64,000 bases of DNA. Source: Ascoidea rubescens DSM 1968 (lineage: Eukaryota > Ascomycota > Saccharomycetes > Ascoideales > Ascoideaceae). The translations under genes were made by a program, and so were the position numbers. The notes under the pieces were generated by a model, which worked only from the letters and a program-made list of their open reading frames with translations, did not search any database and had not been told where the DNA came from. The DNA lies in the NCBI RefSeq assembly GCF_001661345.1, contig NW_017962920.1, forward strand, positions 853,524 through 917,523. Reading direction: 5' to 3'. Of the stretch, positions 8,482 through 20,113 are shown in pieces. Each line of letters starts with the position of its first letter. Positions within the stretch are counted from its first letter, which is position 1.

Positions 8482-10044
8482 CTAAAATTTTAATAGACTC
8501 TTTTTAAATTTACTTGCAATGGTATTAATTATATCGTCTTCATTTTGTGTGGTGTTTTTGTCATATTCGACGAAAATGCCTTTAACAAATCCTAAAACGA
8601 AATTCATTCCATTTTCAGTAGATATTTGATTTAATACCATGGAGGAGCCAATATCTGATATGTTTTGATTGAACATAAATTCTATAATTTTCCAATTACC
8701 TTCGTGGCTTTGGGTATTGTAACCTAAATTTGATAATCTGTTTACTTCTCTTTTTTTCAGATTGATTTGACTTAGTAGTAAGTTTTTATAAATTTGAATA
8801 TTCCCATTTGAATTGATATAGTTTTTTTGATAGTTTGAAAAAAGGAGTAAGGGCCTGGTTAAAATTGAATTGATTTCCTGATTAATTTTCAAAATTAAAA
8901 ATTCATGGGTTGAATTTAAGAATTGATCAGTTTGAATGATGAATTTGTGCACTGAAGGGAAAGAGCCAATTAGGTTTTGATTTTCCATGGTTTCGTTATC
9001 AACAAATCTTCTTAAATCAACTGCAATTAGAAATTCAATTTGTTTTGGGTAAACAGACTTGATGTAATTAGTTGGTAAGGATTTTAAAAAGAAAATTTGA
9101 ATAATTGAGATTAATCTCAAGTTGGTATTTTTATTAGAAGAGAAGTGTTTTTTTAGTTTTAGGAGTTTTTCAGTTTCCGATTTTTTAAATTTAACAATTT
9201 TGAAAATTGAATTGTAGTTGTGATGACAAAAATAACTGCTGTATATTTGATTTGATTTTGAAAACAATGGTAAGGGTGAGGACAAGAAATTATTTTGAGC
9301 ATTTGGAAGAGAAATTGGATCAAGATTTAGAAAGCCATCAATAGTTGGTGGGAGTGGTTTTAGAGATTTAAGATCATTAAAAGAATCAAATAATAATAGA
9401 TCATTTGTATTATTATTAATTTCAGAAGTATTAGTTTCATTGTAATTATAATTATTGAATTCATTGATCAATAAATTATGAAATAATACGCAAGAAAAAC
9501 CATCAATTAGATGTTCACATAAGATGACTATTTCATTATTGTTTAAGATGATGATTTTCCATAGGGGTTTTGATGAGTTGTCTAGCTGGAATTTGTAGTT
9601 GTCCAAGGAAGATAATAAATTCTCGTCGATGCTTGAAGAAATGGGATAAGAACTTTGGGGTTGGTTATAAATTTGAAAAGAGACAACGTCATTGAAATAT
9701 ACTTTATTGCATGGTTTCAATTGATTATCAAGAGATGAATAATAGAGAACTAGAAAGGAGTTGTTTAGCAATACTTTTCTCAAAGAATGAAATAGAATCG
9801 AAATGTTTAGGTCTTGGTTTAACTTAGCAGAAATGAAAAAATTTGTGTATAGATTTGCCTTTTTACGTGCAATGAAAAATTGTTCACAAACACCTTTAGT
9901 AAGTGGAAATAAAGCAAAAATGTCAGATATTTGGCAAGTAGATTTTGAGTATTAGTGATATGATATGATATCAAGATAAAGGTTACTTGTAGTGCTAGTT
10001 GTTGATGATTAGAACATACCTGGGTGTCTTGTGAAGGTCTCCAT
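8482..10044 (-). CDS. Alcohol acetyltransferase-like (AATase/Atf family), two exons
   Basis: Exon 1 is 10044-10020 (METFTRHP plus one base); exon 2 is 9893-8482; total 478 residues. The long frame has no ATG at its 5' end, but upstream it continues as GVCEQFFIARKKANLYTNFF, matching the conserved Atf-family N-terminus. A GTATGT donor at 10019-10014 joins ATG-containing exon 1 in frame to an AAG acceptor at 9896-9894. The family transfers acetyl groups from acetyl-CoA to alcohols or other acceptors through an HxxxDG motif. Here the motif reads CEHLIDG (His136, Asp139), one residue shorter than the classical spacing, and the DFGWG motif is not evident. Catalytic activity is therefore uncertain. 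It shares a divergent promoter with RDS2. Confidence 0.8.
9894..10019 (-). other. Intron in the acetyltransferase-like gene
   Basis: 126-nt intron with donor GTATGT and acceptor AAG. A branch-like CACTAAT lies about 60 nt before the acceptor. Phase 1: joining gives the codon GGT and restores the family motif around CEQFFIARKKANLY. Confidence 0.7.
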
Positions 10045-10527
10045 TAAGAAGAGAATAGTTGAAAGAACAAGATTCAGCAGCAGTGTATCGTTGATTAGAG
10101 GAAACAAATTTCAGAAATGAGCAGAGGATAAGAAGATAAGATAAATGCCATTAAAGAGCCATTTTGAGTTATTTTGAATCAGTTTGAGTGATTGACAACT
10201 TGGGAATGGTAAATATTATTTAAGTGCAATGTTAACAGTGAGTGTAATGAAGCAGAGATGAAGATGGCAAACAGAGCATCAACACAAAAATTACCAACAA
10301 TAACAACAGTTACAATAATCAACAGAAAGCACCAAATGTTCGTCGACAGAGGGAGAAGAGGCTATTGAAGTCTTCTGCTTCGTGAAACACATCCACTTGA
10401 AGCTGCAAACTCCAACCTTTTTCAGTTCCACCTTCGTTATCTTCACTTCTTTCACCTTCATCTTCATCTTCATCTTCACCTCCAACTCCTTCACTTCCTC
10501 AACCTCCATCTATCTCTTCAGCTCACC
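10045..10527. promoter_or_regulatory. Divergent promoter between the acetyltransferase gene and RDS2
   Basis: About 480 bp. The last 140 bases before the RDS2 start are C/T-rich with repeated CTTCAYCTTC blocks, like the other long pyrimidine leaders in this window. No other gene seen. Confidence 0.45.
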
Positions 10528-11079
10528 ATGGGCAGTCTTTCTCCAGCTTCTAAGGCCTCCCAGCACCAGCCTATCGTTGTCAAGACTGAGGCCTCTCACG
10601 ACGAGCCGAACATGCTTCCCATCAGCTCCACCAGCTCCAACGACTCCACCTCAATCTCCCACATTCCTCCCACTGCTTCCTCTTCTTCGATTCATGGGCC
10701 TGCTCATAAGAGAAGAAAGCGAAAGGTCCAGATAGCCTGTATTTACTGCAGGAGATCCCATATGATTTGCGAGGAAAAGAGACCTTGCTCGAGATGTATC
10801 AAGAGAAACATTGGCCATCTTTGCCATGATGAACCAATCAATTCAAGACAACGAAAGCTAGTTCTGCAAAATGGATTGAACATCATAAATAGCTTGCCCC
10901 TTCTCAATAGCATTGACAGCAACAGTAATACCATCTCTAATCTTAATCCTACAGCTACTAACACTACTACTATGAATATACATAATAATAATATGAATAT
11001 AGATAATAGTAATAGTAATAATAATAATAACAACAATAACAATAGTAATAACAACAATAATAATAATAATAACAACAAC

Positions 11080-11142
<63 letters not shown>

Positions 11143-13005
11143 TTAAATTCAGGTAGTAATATGTCAATTCAAATGTCGAATAATAACAGTCAATCAAACC
11201 AAAATCATAACAATGATCCCCAGTTTTTAGTAGCAAATCAAAGCTCTCCCAATCAAAATAGCATCACTAATATAAACAACTTTTCTAATACCAGTAACAA
11301 CACCACCAATAACAATAACATTATTAATAATAACGTTCATATCCCCCAATCTGTTACCACCATAACTGCTCCTCCTTCTTTGGATCTAGACGAAATACCT
11401 CCTTCTTCTGTTCTAACTCCAGCGAGCACTGTAAATAATACTACAAACAACAAAACTAGTGATATTCCTCATAACAATAATAATCCAAATATCAATAATA
11501 ATTTCAATAATAATCCTAACAATAATTCTAACAATAATATCAACAACACCAGTAGCGATATCAACTCAATCAGTATTTCAAATTTGTTAAGCAACCAAAA
11601 TATCAATCCCTCAGATTCTCAATCCAACTTGATTTCGAATAATACTAATCACAACATTCATAATATTCCTAATAATGATAATATTAATAACATCAATAAC
11701 AGCAATAACAATGAACAAGTCTCCAACAGCCTATTAAATCAATTTTTTAACAACTCTTTTCAACCTTTTTTCTACTCAGAACATGCAAATTCTGAAATCT
11801 CCTCAATTAACGAATTTCTCAAATTAATTGACGATCCAGATTTTAATCAAAATAACAACAACATGAGCATCAATTATAATAAGGATATCCCTTTATTAAA
11901 CAATATGTTAACCGACAGTTCCTTTGTGTCCTTGTTTAATCCCTCTTTTAATCCAAATAATCCAAATCCAAATAACCCAAACAATCAAAATATTCAAAAT
12001 AATCAAAATAATCAAAGTCAACAAAATTATTATATCAATAATAATAATATGCAAAAGGAAAATAGTCCTAATGAGCCTTTAAATAATAACCCATTGAACA
12101 ATCACATAGACAGCAATCCAAGTCTTAATCTACAAAACTTGCAAAATATTCCTACTCTTCAAAGTGCTTCCAATACTCCCAATATTTCAAACCACGATTC
12201 CTTTTCAACAAAAAGATCCCCCGATATCAATAATAATATCCATAACAACAACAACAACAACAACAACAATAATAATAATAATAATAATAACATTAATAAA
12301 AATAATCATATCATCAATAATAACATTGAAAACGATCCAAATGGTAAACATAACAAAAGAGATCAATTCTTCCTAACAGCTGCTGACCCATCGGTAGAAA
12401 TATCGCCCGAAGAAAGATTAAAAGAAGTTATCAATGCAAAACTAGAAGCAGGCTTGCTACAGCCCTATAATTATGCAAAGGGTTATGCTAGACTACAAAA
12501 ATACATGGATAACTATATGAATCAATCTTCAAGACAAAGAATCTTAAAACCGTTGTCAATATTCAGACCGGCGTTCAGAGCCATTGCGAGAACACTTAAA
12601 GACGTCGATTTGATCATCGTAGAAGAAAACTTTGAAAGAATGTTGTTAGACTATGATCGAGTGTTTACCTCAATGGCAATACCTGCTTGCCTCTGGAGGA
12701 GAACAGGCGAAATTTATCGTGGAAATAAAGAATTTGCAAGTCTTGTTGAAGTTCATACTGACGATTTGAAAAACGGAAAATTGGCCATATATGAACTAAT
12801 GAGCGAAGAAAGTGCAGTAAACTTCTGGGAGAAATATGGTGCAATTGCCTTTGATAAAGGTCAAAAGGCTGTTCTAACAAGCTGTAATTTAAGAACCAAG
12901 GATGGAAGAAAAAGAAAATCCTGTTGTTTCAGCTTCACCATTAGAAGAGACAGATACAATATTCCAAGCTGCATTGTTGGAAATTTCATTCCCATCAGCC
13001 ATTGA
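10528..13005 (+). CDS. RDS2: Zn2Cys6 regulator Rds2 (gluconeogenesis, drug response)
   Basis: Product of 825 residues. A Zn2Cys6 cluster lies at Cys71, 74, 81, 87, 90 and 99, preceded by the basic stretch KRRKRK. The C-terminal ~210 residues match Rds2 closely: DQFFLTAADPSVEISPEERL, GLLQPYNYAKGYARLQKYMD, PACLWRRTGEIYRGNKEFAS and the end CIVGNFIPIS, which form the PAS-like domain shared with Ert1. A short conserved island SEISSINEFLKLI also matches Rds2. The rest (about 105-620) is asparagine-rich, so the protein is almost twice the S. cerevisiae length (446). In S. cerevisiae Rds2 activates gluconeogenic genes and represses negative regulators of gluconeogenesis during growth on non-fermentable carbon. 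Orthology is strong; the role here is inferred. Confidence 0.93.
11008..11142 (+). repeat. AAT/AAC trinucleotide repeat, poly-Asn in RDS2
   Basis: A run of AAT and AAC codons encoding about 45 residues that are almost all Asn. A second, shorter block lies at about 12247-12300. In-frame length change would not break the protein. Confidence 0.9.
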
Positions 13006-13349
13006 AGAGCACTAATGCTCACAATGGGTTCAATATCAACACCATGAAGTCACAACGATACCTGTCTTTAACTAGAATATACTAAATTGATTATAATATA
13101 CCACTTCGATTTATAGTTTCATGCCAGTGGTTCTATTGTGCAATGTATCTTCATGTAGTCCAACGTGGCTTACTGCGAAATGCGCATGCATCAACAGCGT
13201 AACCTTCAGGGTGGTACCTTCCGTTTTTGATTGGACTTTTGACGTGTTCTCAGTTTTCGACCTCATCAAAAATTTTGTTTATAAACACCCAAATGCAGTT
13301 AGTTTATAACAGCGATAAATACATTTGATTTCCTTATCGACACTTCAAA
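13006..13349. promoter_or_regulatory. Intergenic RDS2-MCD4
   Basis: 344 bp with the 3' end of RDS2 and the promoter of MCD4. No RNA gene or clear motif recognised. A 62-codon frame inside it has no family likeness. Confidence 0.4.
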
Positions 13350-16300
13350 ATGAAATTGAGTAGGTTCAATTTACTAGTGGTGGGAATACTATTCCACTTG
13401 TGTTATTTGTGGTCCATTTTCGATATCTATTTCGTATCACCATTAATTCATGGAATGCAACAACACCAAAGTACCCCAAATCCACCTGCAAAAAGATTGT
13501 TTTTAATAGTTGGCGATGGCCTTAGAGCTGACACTTTATTAACAAAAGTTCAACTACCCAAAACAACTCTCAACTCGTCCATTGAAAACACCCAGCAAGA
13601 AATTTATCTTTCTAATGATCAAAACTCCATATTTTTAGCTCCATACTTGAGATCAATTATATTGAATAATGGGACATATGGAATATCTCACACAAGAATG
13701 CCAACTGAATCGAGACCTGGCCATGTCGCAATGATTGCTGGGTTTTATGAAGACGTTAGTGCTGTTACCAAAGGTTGGAAAGAAAATCCTGTTAATTTTG
13801 ATTCAGTTTTTAATCAATCGTACCATACTTTTTCGTTTGGTTCGCCTGATATTTTGCCAATGTTTAAAACCGGTGCATCAGATCAAGACAGAATTCAAAC
13901 AGTAATGTATGGCCATGAATTTGAAGATTTCACAAAATCTTCTATTGAATTGGATTCTTTTGTTTTCAAAAATCTAAATGATTTATTTTTAAATTCAACT
14001 AGAGATCCAAAATTGGATGAGCTTATTCACAAAGATAAAGTTGTATTTTTTTTACATTTATTGGGCTGTGACACAGCTGGTCATAGTTATAGGCCATATT
14101 CGATTGAGTATTACCAAAATGTTCAGTATATCGATAATCAATTAAAGGATTTGATTCCAAAAATCAACGATTTCTTTGGCGATGAGGAGACTGCTTTTAT
14201 ATTCACTGCTGATCATGGAATGTCTGCTCTAGGTTCTCATGGCGACGGTCATCCTAATAATACTAGAACCCCCTTTATTGCTTTTGGAAAAGGTATCAAT
14301 AAACCTTTAGTCAGATCTCCACTCACCCCAATAGATAATACATATCCCGAGGATGACCCCGAATTTAATTCAAATGTTTGGCTTTTGGATCACATTAAAA
14401 GAAACGATCTAAAGCAAGCTGATATTGCCACATTGATGGCCTATCTAATTGGTGTAAATTATCCTTCAAACTCCGTAGGAAAGCTACCTTTAGATTTTAT
14501 TGACAACAATTTGTTAGTTGATAAGCTATATGCTTTTCATCAAAATTCTTTATCAATCTTTGAACAATTAAAAGTTAAAGAAGAAAATGTCAGAAATCAC
14601 CAATTCTTTTACAAACCATTTCTAAAATTTCAAAATATATCACTTGCTAAAGAAAAATACGTTGATAACTTTAATGCTCAAATCAACCAAATCCAATTGA
14701 TAATTGATGATTATTACTACAATACCAATAATGAACTTGAGGGGGGATATCTTGATGATCCTCATTTGAAAACATTGGAAAATCAAATAATTACTTTAAT
14801 TAGCACATTTATTGACGATTCTTTGGAGGGATTAAATTATTTACAGCAGTATAATTGGATTTTGCTAAAATCAATTGTAACCTTTGGTTTTATTGGATGG
14901 ATTATTTATTCATTTATGATTTTCTTAAACACTTATATTTTAATTGGTACTGAATCAACTGCGACTTCAACTTCAACTTTCAATTTTATTAACTCAAGTT
15001 TTACCATCATAGTAACAGGAATATCCATTTGTTTCAACTTGCAAAAATACCCAATAATGTACTACTTGTACTTGGTATTTCCTGTTTTCTTTTGGCAACA
15101 AATATTTAGCAAAAGAGCTGCTTTGATCAAAGGAACCAGATTATTTTTTCAAAACACTCCATTTTTCTCAAAAATTTTTTATTTTATTTTAATCATCTCC
15201 ACTTTTGAAGCAAGTACTTATGGTTTCTTTAATAGAAAAACATTCTCAATTATGTTTGCATTTCTATCTGTCTATCCAAGTTTCGTCTATAAGAATTACA
15301 AGTTTGGTGAAAATTTCTTCTGGATCCTAAATTGTCTTATCATGTCAACATTTACCTGGTCTGATGCAATTAAAACAGAAAGTTTATTAGAAATCAATTT
15401 GGGTGGGATACTAATGATAATTATTTCAGGAGTTGGATTCAAAAAAATATCCAATCAAGGAAAGATTGATACATCATTTAAAATAAATACATATTCTAAA
15501 ATCCTTATAAATATTCAAGTATTGTTGATTATTGTAATGTTAATAACAACAAACATATCAGTTAATTCATTACAGGCAAGAAATGGATTGCCATTTTATT
15601 CAAAAGTCTCAGGATGGGCTACGTTAATCATATCATTGTTTGTCATGCCTATTTTGCACCATTTCAATCCAGACAGCAACTTGGACTTGAGGTTATTGAT
15701 ATTATTTATAACATTTTCTCCAACCTTTTTAATATTTACGATATCTTTTGAATCTTTGTTTTATTGTGAATATTCTTTGATATTATTACAATGGATTAAA
15801 ATTGAAACTGATTATAAAAATAAAAAGATAATCTCTAGTGACAATAAAACAGATTGGTTGCAAATATTGAGAATATCAATAATTGGATTCTTTTTATGTC
15901 AAATTGCATTTTTTGGAACCGGAAATATTGCCTCGATATCTTCATTTTCATTAGAAAGTGTTTGTAGGTTGATACCAGTCTTTAATCCATTCTCAATGGG
16001 AGTATTATTAGTATTAAAATTGCTTATACCATATATTTTATTATCAACGGGCCTAGGGATTTTAAATATTTCATTAAGTATAAGTTTCTTTACCATATCC
16101 ACTCTAATTATCTCATTAAGTGATTTGTTATCATTGAATTTTTTCTTTTTGGTTAAAACTGAGGGAAGTTGGTTAGATATCGGAATGACCATTTCAAACT
16201 ATTGTATTGCAATCTTATCCAGTTTATTTATTATTTTGTTGGAGAGTATCAGTCAAATATTACTAAAAGGCATTAATATTAACAATGGGATTCTTAAGGC

Positions 16301-16505
16301 AGTTAAGAGCGATGTATTTGAAAATGGCAAAGAAAATGATAATGGAAACGAAATCCATCACGAAGAGCATGAAGATTCTATATTAGATTTGCAAAAGGAG
16401 CTAAACGAATTAAATATTGATGACAACTCAATTATAGAGAACATTGATATTACTGATGAAAGACCAATTAGTGCCAGATTACGTCATATTAGACGTAATG
16501 AATAA
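13350..16505 (+). CDS. MCD4: GPI ethanolamine-phosphate transferase 1 (PIG-N type)
   Basis: Product of 1051 residues. An N-terminal signal anchor (about 5-28) leads into IFDIYFVSPLIHGM, a hallmark of Mcd4/PIG-N. The luminal alkaline-phosphatase-fold domain carries the metal-site motifs VGDGLRADTLL (near 55), ESRPGHVAMIAGFYED (near 125) and ADHGMSALGSHGDGHPNNTR (near 288). From about residue 500 to 985 there are a dozen or more membrane helices. The charged cytosolic tail ends in RLRHIRRNE. The enzyme adds ethanolamine phosphate to the first mannose of the GPI precursor in the ER. It is somewhat longer than the S. cerevisiae protein (919). It ties in with the GPI-anchored proteins encoded at 1-351 and 22390-24189. 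Confidence 0.96.
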   Translation: MKLSRFNLLVVGILFHLCYLWSIFDIYFVSPLIHGMQQHQSTPNPPAKRLFLIVGDGLRADTLLTKVQLPKTTLNSSIENTQQEIYLSNDQNSIFLAPYLRSIILNNGTYGISHTRMPTESRPGHVAMIAGFYEDVSAVTKGWKENPVNFDSVFNQSYHTFSFGSPDILPMFKTGASDQDRIQTVMYGHEFEDFTKSSIELDSFVFKNLNDLFLNSTRDPKLDELIHKDKVVFFLHLLGCDTAGHSYRPYSIEYYQNVQYIDNQLKDLIPKINDFFGDEETAFIFTADHGMSALGSHGDGHPNNTRTPFIAFGKGINKPLVRSPLTPIDNTYPEDDPEFNSNVWLLDHIKRNDLKQADIATLMAYLIGVNYPSNSVGKLPLDFIDNNLLVDKLYAFHQNSLSIFEQLKVKEENVRNHQFFYKPFLKFQNISLAKEKYVDNFNAQINQIQLIIDDYYYNTNNELEGGYLDDPHLKTLENQIITLISTFIDDSLEGLNYLQQYNWILLKSIVTFGFIGWIIYSFMIFLNTYILIGTESTATSTSTFNFINSSFTIIVTGISICFNLQKYPIMYYLYLVFPVFFWQQIFSKRAALIKGTRLFFQNTPFFSKIFYFILIISTFEASTYGFFNRKTFSIMFAFLSVYPSFVYKNYKFGENFFWILNCLIMSTFTWSDAIKTESLLEINLGGILMIIISGVGFKKISNQGKIDTSFKINTYSKILINIQVLLIIVMLITTNISVNSLQARNGLPFYSKVSGWATLIISLFVMPILHHFNPDSNLDLRLLILFITFSPTFLIFTISFESLFYCEYSLILLQWIKIETDYKNKKIISSDNKTDWLQILRISIIGFFLCQIAFFGTGNIASISSFSLESVCRLIPVFNPFSMGVLLVLKLLIPYILLSTGLGILNISLSISFFTISTLIISLSDLLSLNFFFLVKTEGSWLDIGMTISNYCIAILSSLFIILLESISQILLKGININNGILKAVKSDVFENGKENDNGNEIHHEEHEDSILDLQKELNELNIDDNSIIENIDITDERPISARLRHIRRNE

Positions 16506-19500
16506 ATAAATAGATAGATTTTGGAGATGAATACTATAACCAAGAAAAGAACAGGTAATCAATAATACATGAAATTAAGAAAAAAAAAAAAAGAGAAAAA
16601 CAAATTGATAGAGGCTGAAAACGAAATCAAAAGCTAAAAAAAGACAAAAGAAGACAAAACATAGCAATTGTCCATTATAGTATCATATATTATTACAAAT
16701 TTGAATAGAATAGAGTAAAATATAAGAAAATAACATTAATTTAACTAGAATATACTAAATTAAATCATGACCAAGCACAATAAACTATCATGGTATACCA
16801 TAAACCAATATATAAGAATTAAAATGATTAAATAAAAGAATTAGTTAAAATAATTAATCAATAATTGTTGAATTCAAGTTCATAATTTTATTTTAAATAA
16901 AAGATTATTTTAATATTTCCAAGTGAATATTTTAATAAATTTTGGCTCGTTTTAAATTGATGGATTAGATTTGCTAGTTTCTTTTTTTATTTGGTTTTTT
17001 GTTGATTTTTTTTAGATTTAGGTTGTTTTTATTTCAAGTTTAACAACCTGTTACTGAAAAGTTAGAGTTAATTGTCTCACTTTAAATTCAAATATTATTA
17101 TGGTAATTAATAATATGGTTTTATTTGATATTGAAAAAGTATTTTTTCTTATCAAGTATTATTCAAGTTTACTCTCAACTTAAAATTTCTTTACAATAAG
17201 ATTTTATAATAATTTTGAATATTAATTACAGTTGCGAGAAAAGAGAAAAGAAAGAAAAAAACAAGAAAAATTAAACTCTTTTATCTAAAGAACACAAGAT
17301 TAGATTATTGAATGGCCGACTACCCAAATAATGAAATTATAGATATATAGTTTAAATATGGTAAATAGATACAGGAATAAATAATAAATTAGTAAAAAAT
17401 TTAAATTCCAACTTTGAAAAGAGAATAACATTTTTTCTTAACCTCAAAAGGCATCTCGCCTGGGCTAACATACAAACTGCAATGAGAATGAAAGGTCTGA
17501 GAGAGTTGGTGTGTCAATGGATATATATCTATTTGCCTGGATATGTATTTAATAGGTGTTGATATATGAATATTCCAAAAGCATAGACATAGAGCAGTAA
17601 AAAGCAGATGGGACTGGTTTTGTGATGGAATCGTGTACTTTCCCAAAAGGATGATGTTGATTTTGTAAGCGGAATCAGGATGAAATAGCAAGATAATTTG
17701 TAGATAGTCTGACAATCAGAGGTCCGACAAAAGAAAAAATTATTACACAATTCACGATTGATGTAGTTACTGTTTGTTTATGCCTGTTTTCTTTTTCAAG
17801 GGAATTCCTAAATCAATAATTGTTTTCAGTAAATTTGGCAATTCAATATTTCCACATTGAAGTATTTCAGTGCTTGAAGAAAGCAAAAAGAGGAAATTCC
17901 AGAGGGTCTATTGTTGAAATTGCCAATACAAATTGCTTCAAGCTTTCAGTTCATCAGCAACGAAAACATAAAGGGCAAATATAAACAAGTGATCTCAAGG
18001 TTTGGGCAAAGGGGAACTTGGACAGTATCGATATGTCAGGCACTGAATAATAAGATAATGTGATAGTGTGATAGTGTGATATGGGGATATGGTGATATGG
18101 GGATGTGAGGATATTAGCTGTTGGAGTGAATGGTCGAATTGTTGCATTGTAAATTCCTGAATTGAAACGTCCACCCACTTCCTCATCTTATTATTCAAGA
18201 GTGAATTCTGCTGTTTGTTTCACTGTTTTGCTGATCTGGATTTGGGCTATCTGCTGGTAGTTCTCACCTGCTGAATGAACTTTAACTATTTAGGTTGTGA
18301 GATAATCCACTTTACATTTTATTCCTCCATTTTGATGAGAGACCTGTGGTTAGGTTTCCCAACAGATAGCACTTTCTCTGTTCTGAGTAAGCACTAAAGG
18401 TGATATTCAAAGACAGCATGTTTTACTCTGTGGATCATGAATTATACTGTTGTATTGTATTAATAATCAAGGTGGTGGTATCGCTAGCACCACTGACACC
18501 ACTAACACCACTAGCATTGTCTCTACCCCATTATTTCTCTCTTACTATCCCCTGCCATTCATTGGGAAAGGCCAAAGAGCCCATCTGCAACAGCAGTCTT
18601 TCCAAGTGAACCAGTCTGTGATACAATTGCTTTTGTATTGATGCCATATCAGTATCCGAATAACTTTTAAACACCAATCTCTGGCACAACTCGTATCACT
18701 CTGGTGCTGTCAGAGCTCCCTCCAGTTGCCAATTGATCACAGTGCTCTTGCTGGAAACTAAACTGAGATTGTGGAGAAGGTTTCCTCCGTTGGTTTCGAT
18801 CTGTAGAACATGTTATCGGCAACAGTGTAGTGGTTGTTCAGCAGAGGCATCTCAGACACAGACTCTCTCAGCTCCAGTTCAGGTTTGCAATTGACATATC
18901 ACCTCAGCCAGTCAGAATGCTTTTAGCTCGTTCTGCTGCTCTGCGTATTCTTAAACATTGTTAAACATCTTACCCAATTCCTCTCCAAACATGCAAGATT
19001 ATCACACTGATTGTCACTCTTTGCTCTGCTATTTGCTCTTCTACTTGCTCTGCTCATTGCTTCTGCGCAACTGGAAGGAACAAACCGAATCGTGGTGATT
19101 CTCAACCCACTAGCTTCAGATCCAACACTCGATGCTAAACACGATCATTGGCCTGTTCTGCACTTCTTCCATTCAAGATACTTCTAAAAACTGACACAGA
19201 TTTTCGATCAGAAGAAGTCACTCTTTTGGGGAGTTCTATTACTCAAATCCAATTTATTTTGTTCTATTTCATCAGTTTTGTCGTTTTCTTAACTCACTAC
19301 CAGTTTGACTAGCATTCGTTCAAGAATTATACTGCTATTCCTCTGATTTATCTCTGTGTTTAGAATTCTAGGTTGGTTTTTTAGCCAAACATCTGAATTA
19401 CTGCCTATTGCACTTCTCTATCGCTTGGAATTCCATTTTGGTTTGAGTTTTAGTTTTGGATTGGGCTCTCGTTTTCTGTTTCTCTTCTCTCTTCTCTCTT

Positions 19501-20113
19501 CTCTCTTCTCTCTTCTCTGCATTTTTTTTATTCTCTTCTTTATGCATTTCTTCCCATCTGCCTTCTCAGCTCTTGCTTTTGTTATAAATATACTTGTTTT
19601 TTTCCTCCCAAACTAATGTGTATCTCGTTCACCACTATCGCCAATAAACAACTCTGATATCGTCAAATCATTAACTTCAACAACATCCAGTATCTGATAG
19701 TAGTGTCCTTATTCTGCCAGCAGCATTGTTTTTTGGCTCTCGATTGGCCCAATTTCTCAGCTCTGTATCCACTTTCTATCTACTTTTCTCTGCTTTTTTC
19801 TATCTGGTTTTATCTGCCTTTTATGGCCAAATCACAATTGGTCAATTTTATTATATCGTCTTTCAAATACTGTCAAGGATAATCTAAGAACAGCCACTTT
19901 TCACTCCATCCTCTTCTGTCTCTCACTCATATTTACTTGCACTCTTCTTTCTCAACTTCATCTCATACTCATATTTCCTCTGTCTTTCTAGTTGCTACTC
20001 TTTTCAATTTTGAACTCCCTCATCTACTTCCCCTTGTCTCATTCAACTCCTTTTCATATTTTCATCTCTTTACATCTGATGCTAGCTATTCTCTGGCTAG
20101 TTCCAATACTCTG
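16506..20113. other. 3.6-kb interval without a supported gene
   Basis: Very AT-rich from 16506 to about 17400, then mixed. Open frames of 60-104 codons on both strands (for example 17401-17715 minus, 18923-19105 minus) have no family likeness and look accidental. Degenerate GTGATA/GGGATAT short repeats lie at about 18055-18115. From about 19150 the plus strand becomes C/T-rich, as in a long leader of the zinc-finger gene that follows. No tRNA or snRNA was recognised. Confidence 0.45.
19481..19518 (+). repeat. 7-bp TCTCTTC tandem repeat
   Basis: Just over five consecutive copies of TCTCTTC in the pyrimidine-rich region upstream of the C2H2 gene. Confidence 0.85.

Noticed and set aside
10743-11236. 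Leu- or Tyr-rich minus-strand frames opposite RDS2
   Set aside because: Complement of the AAT repeat; shadows of the poly-Asn tract.
17401-17750. Overlapping minus-strand frames of 104 and 73 codons
   Set aside because: Two frames overlap in the same DNA, neither has a family match, and codon use looks random.
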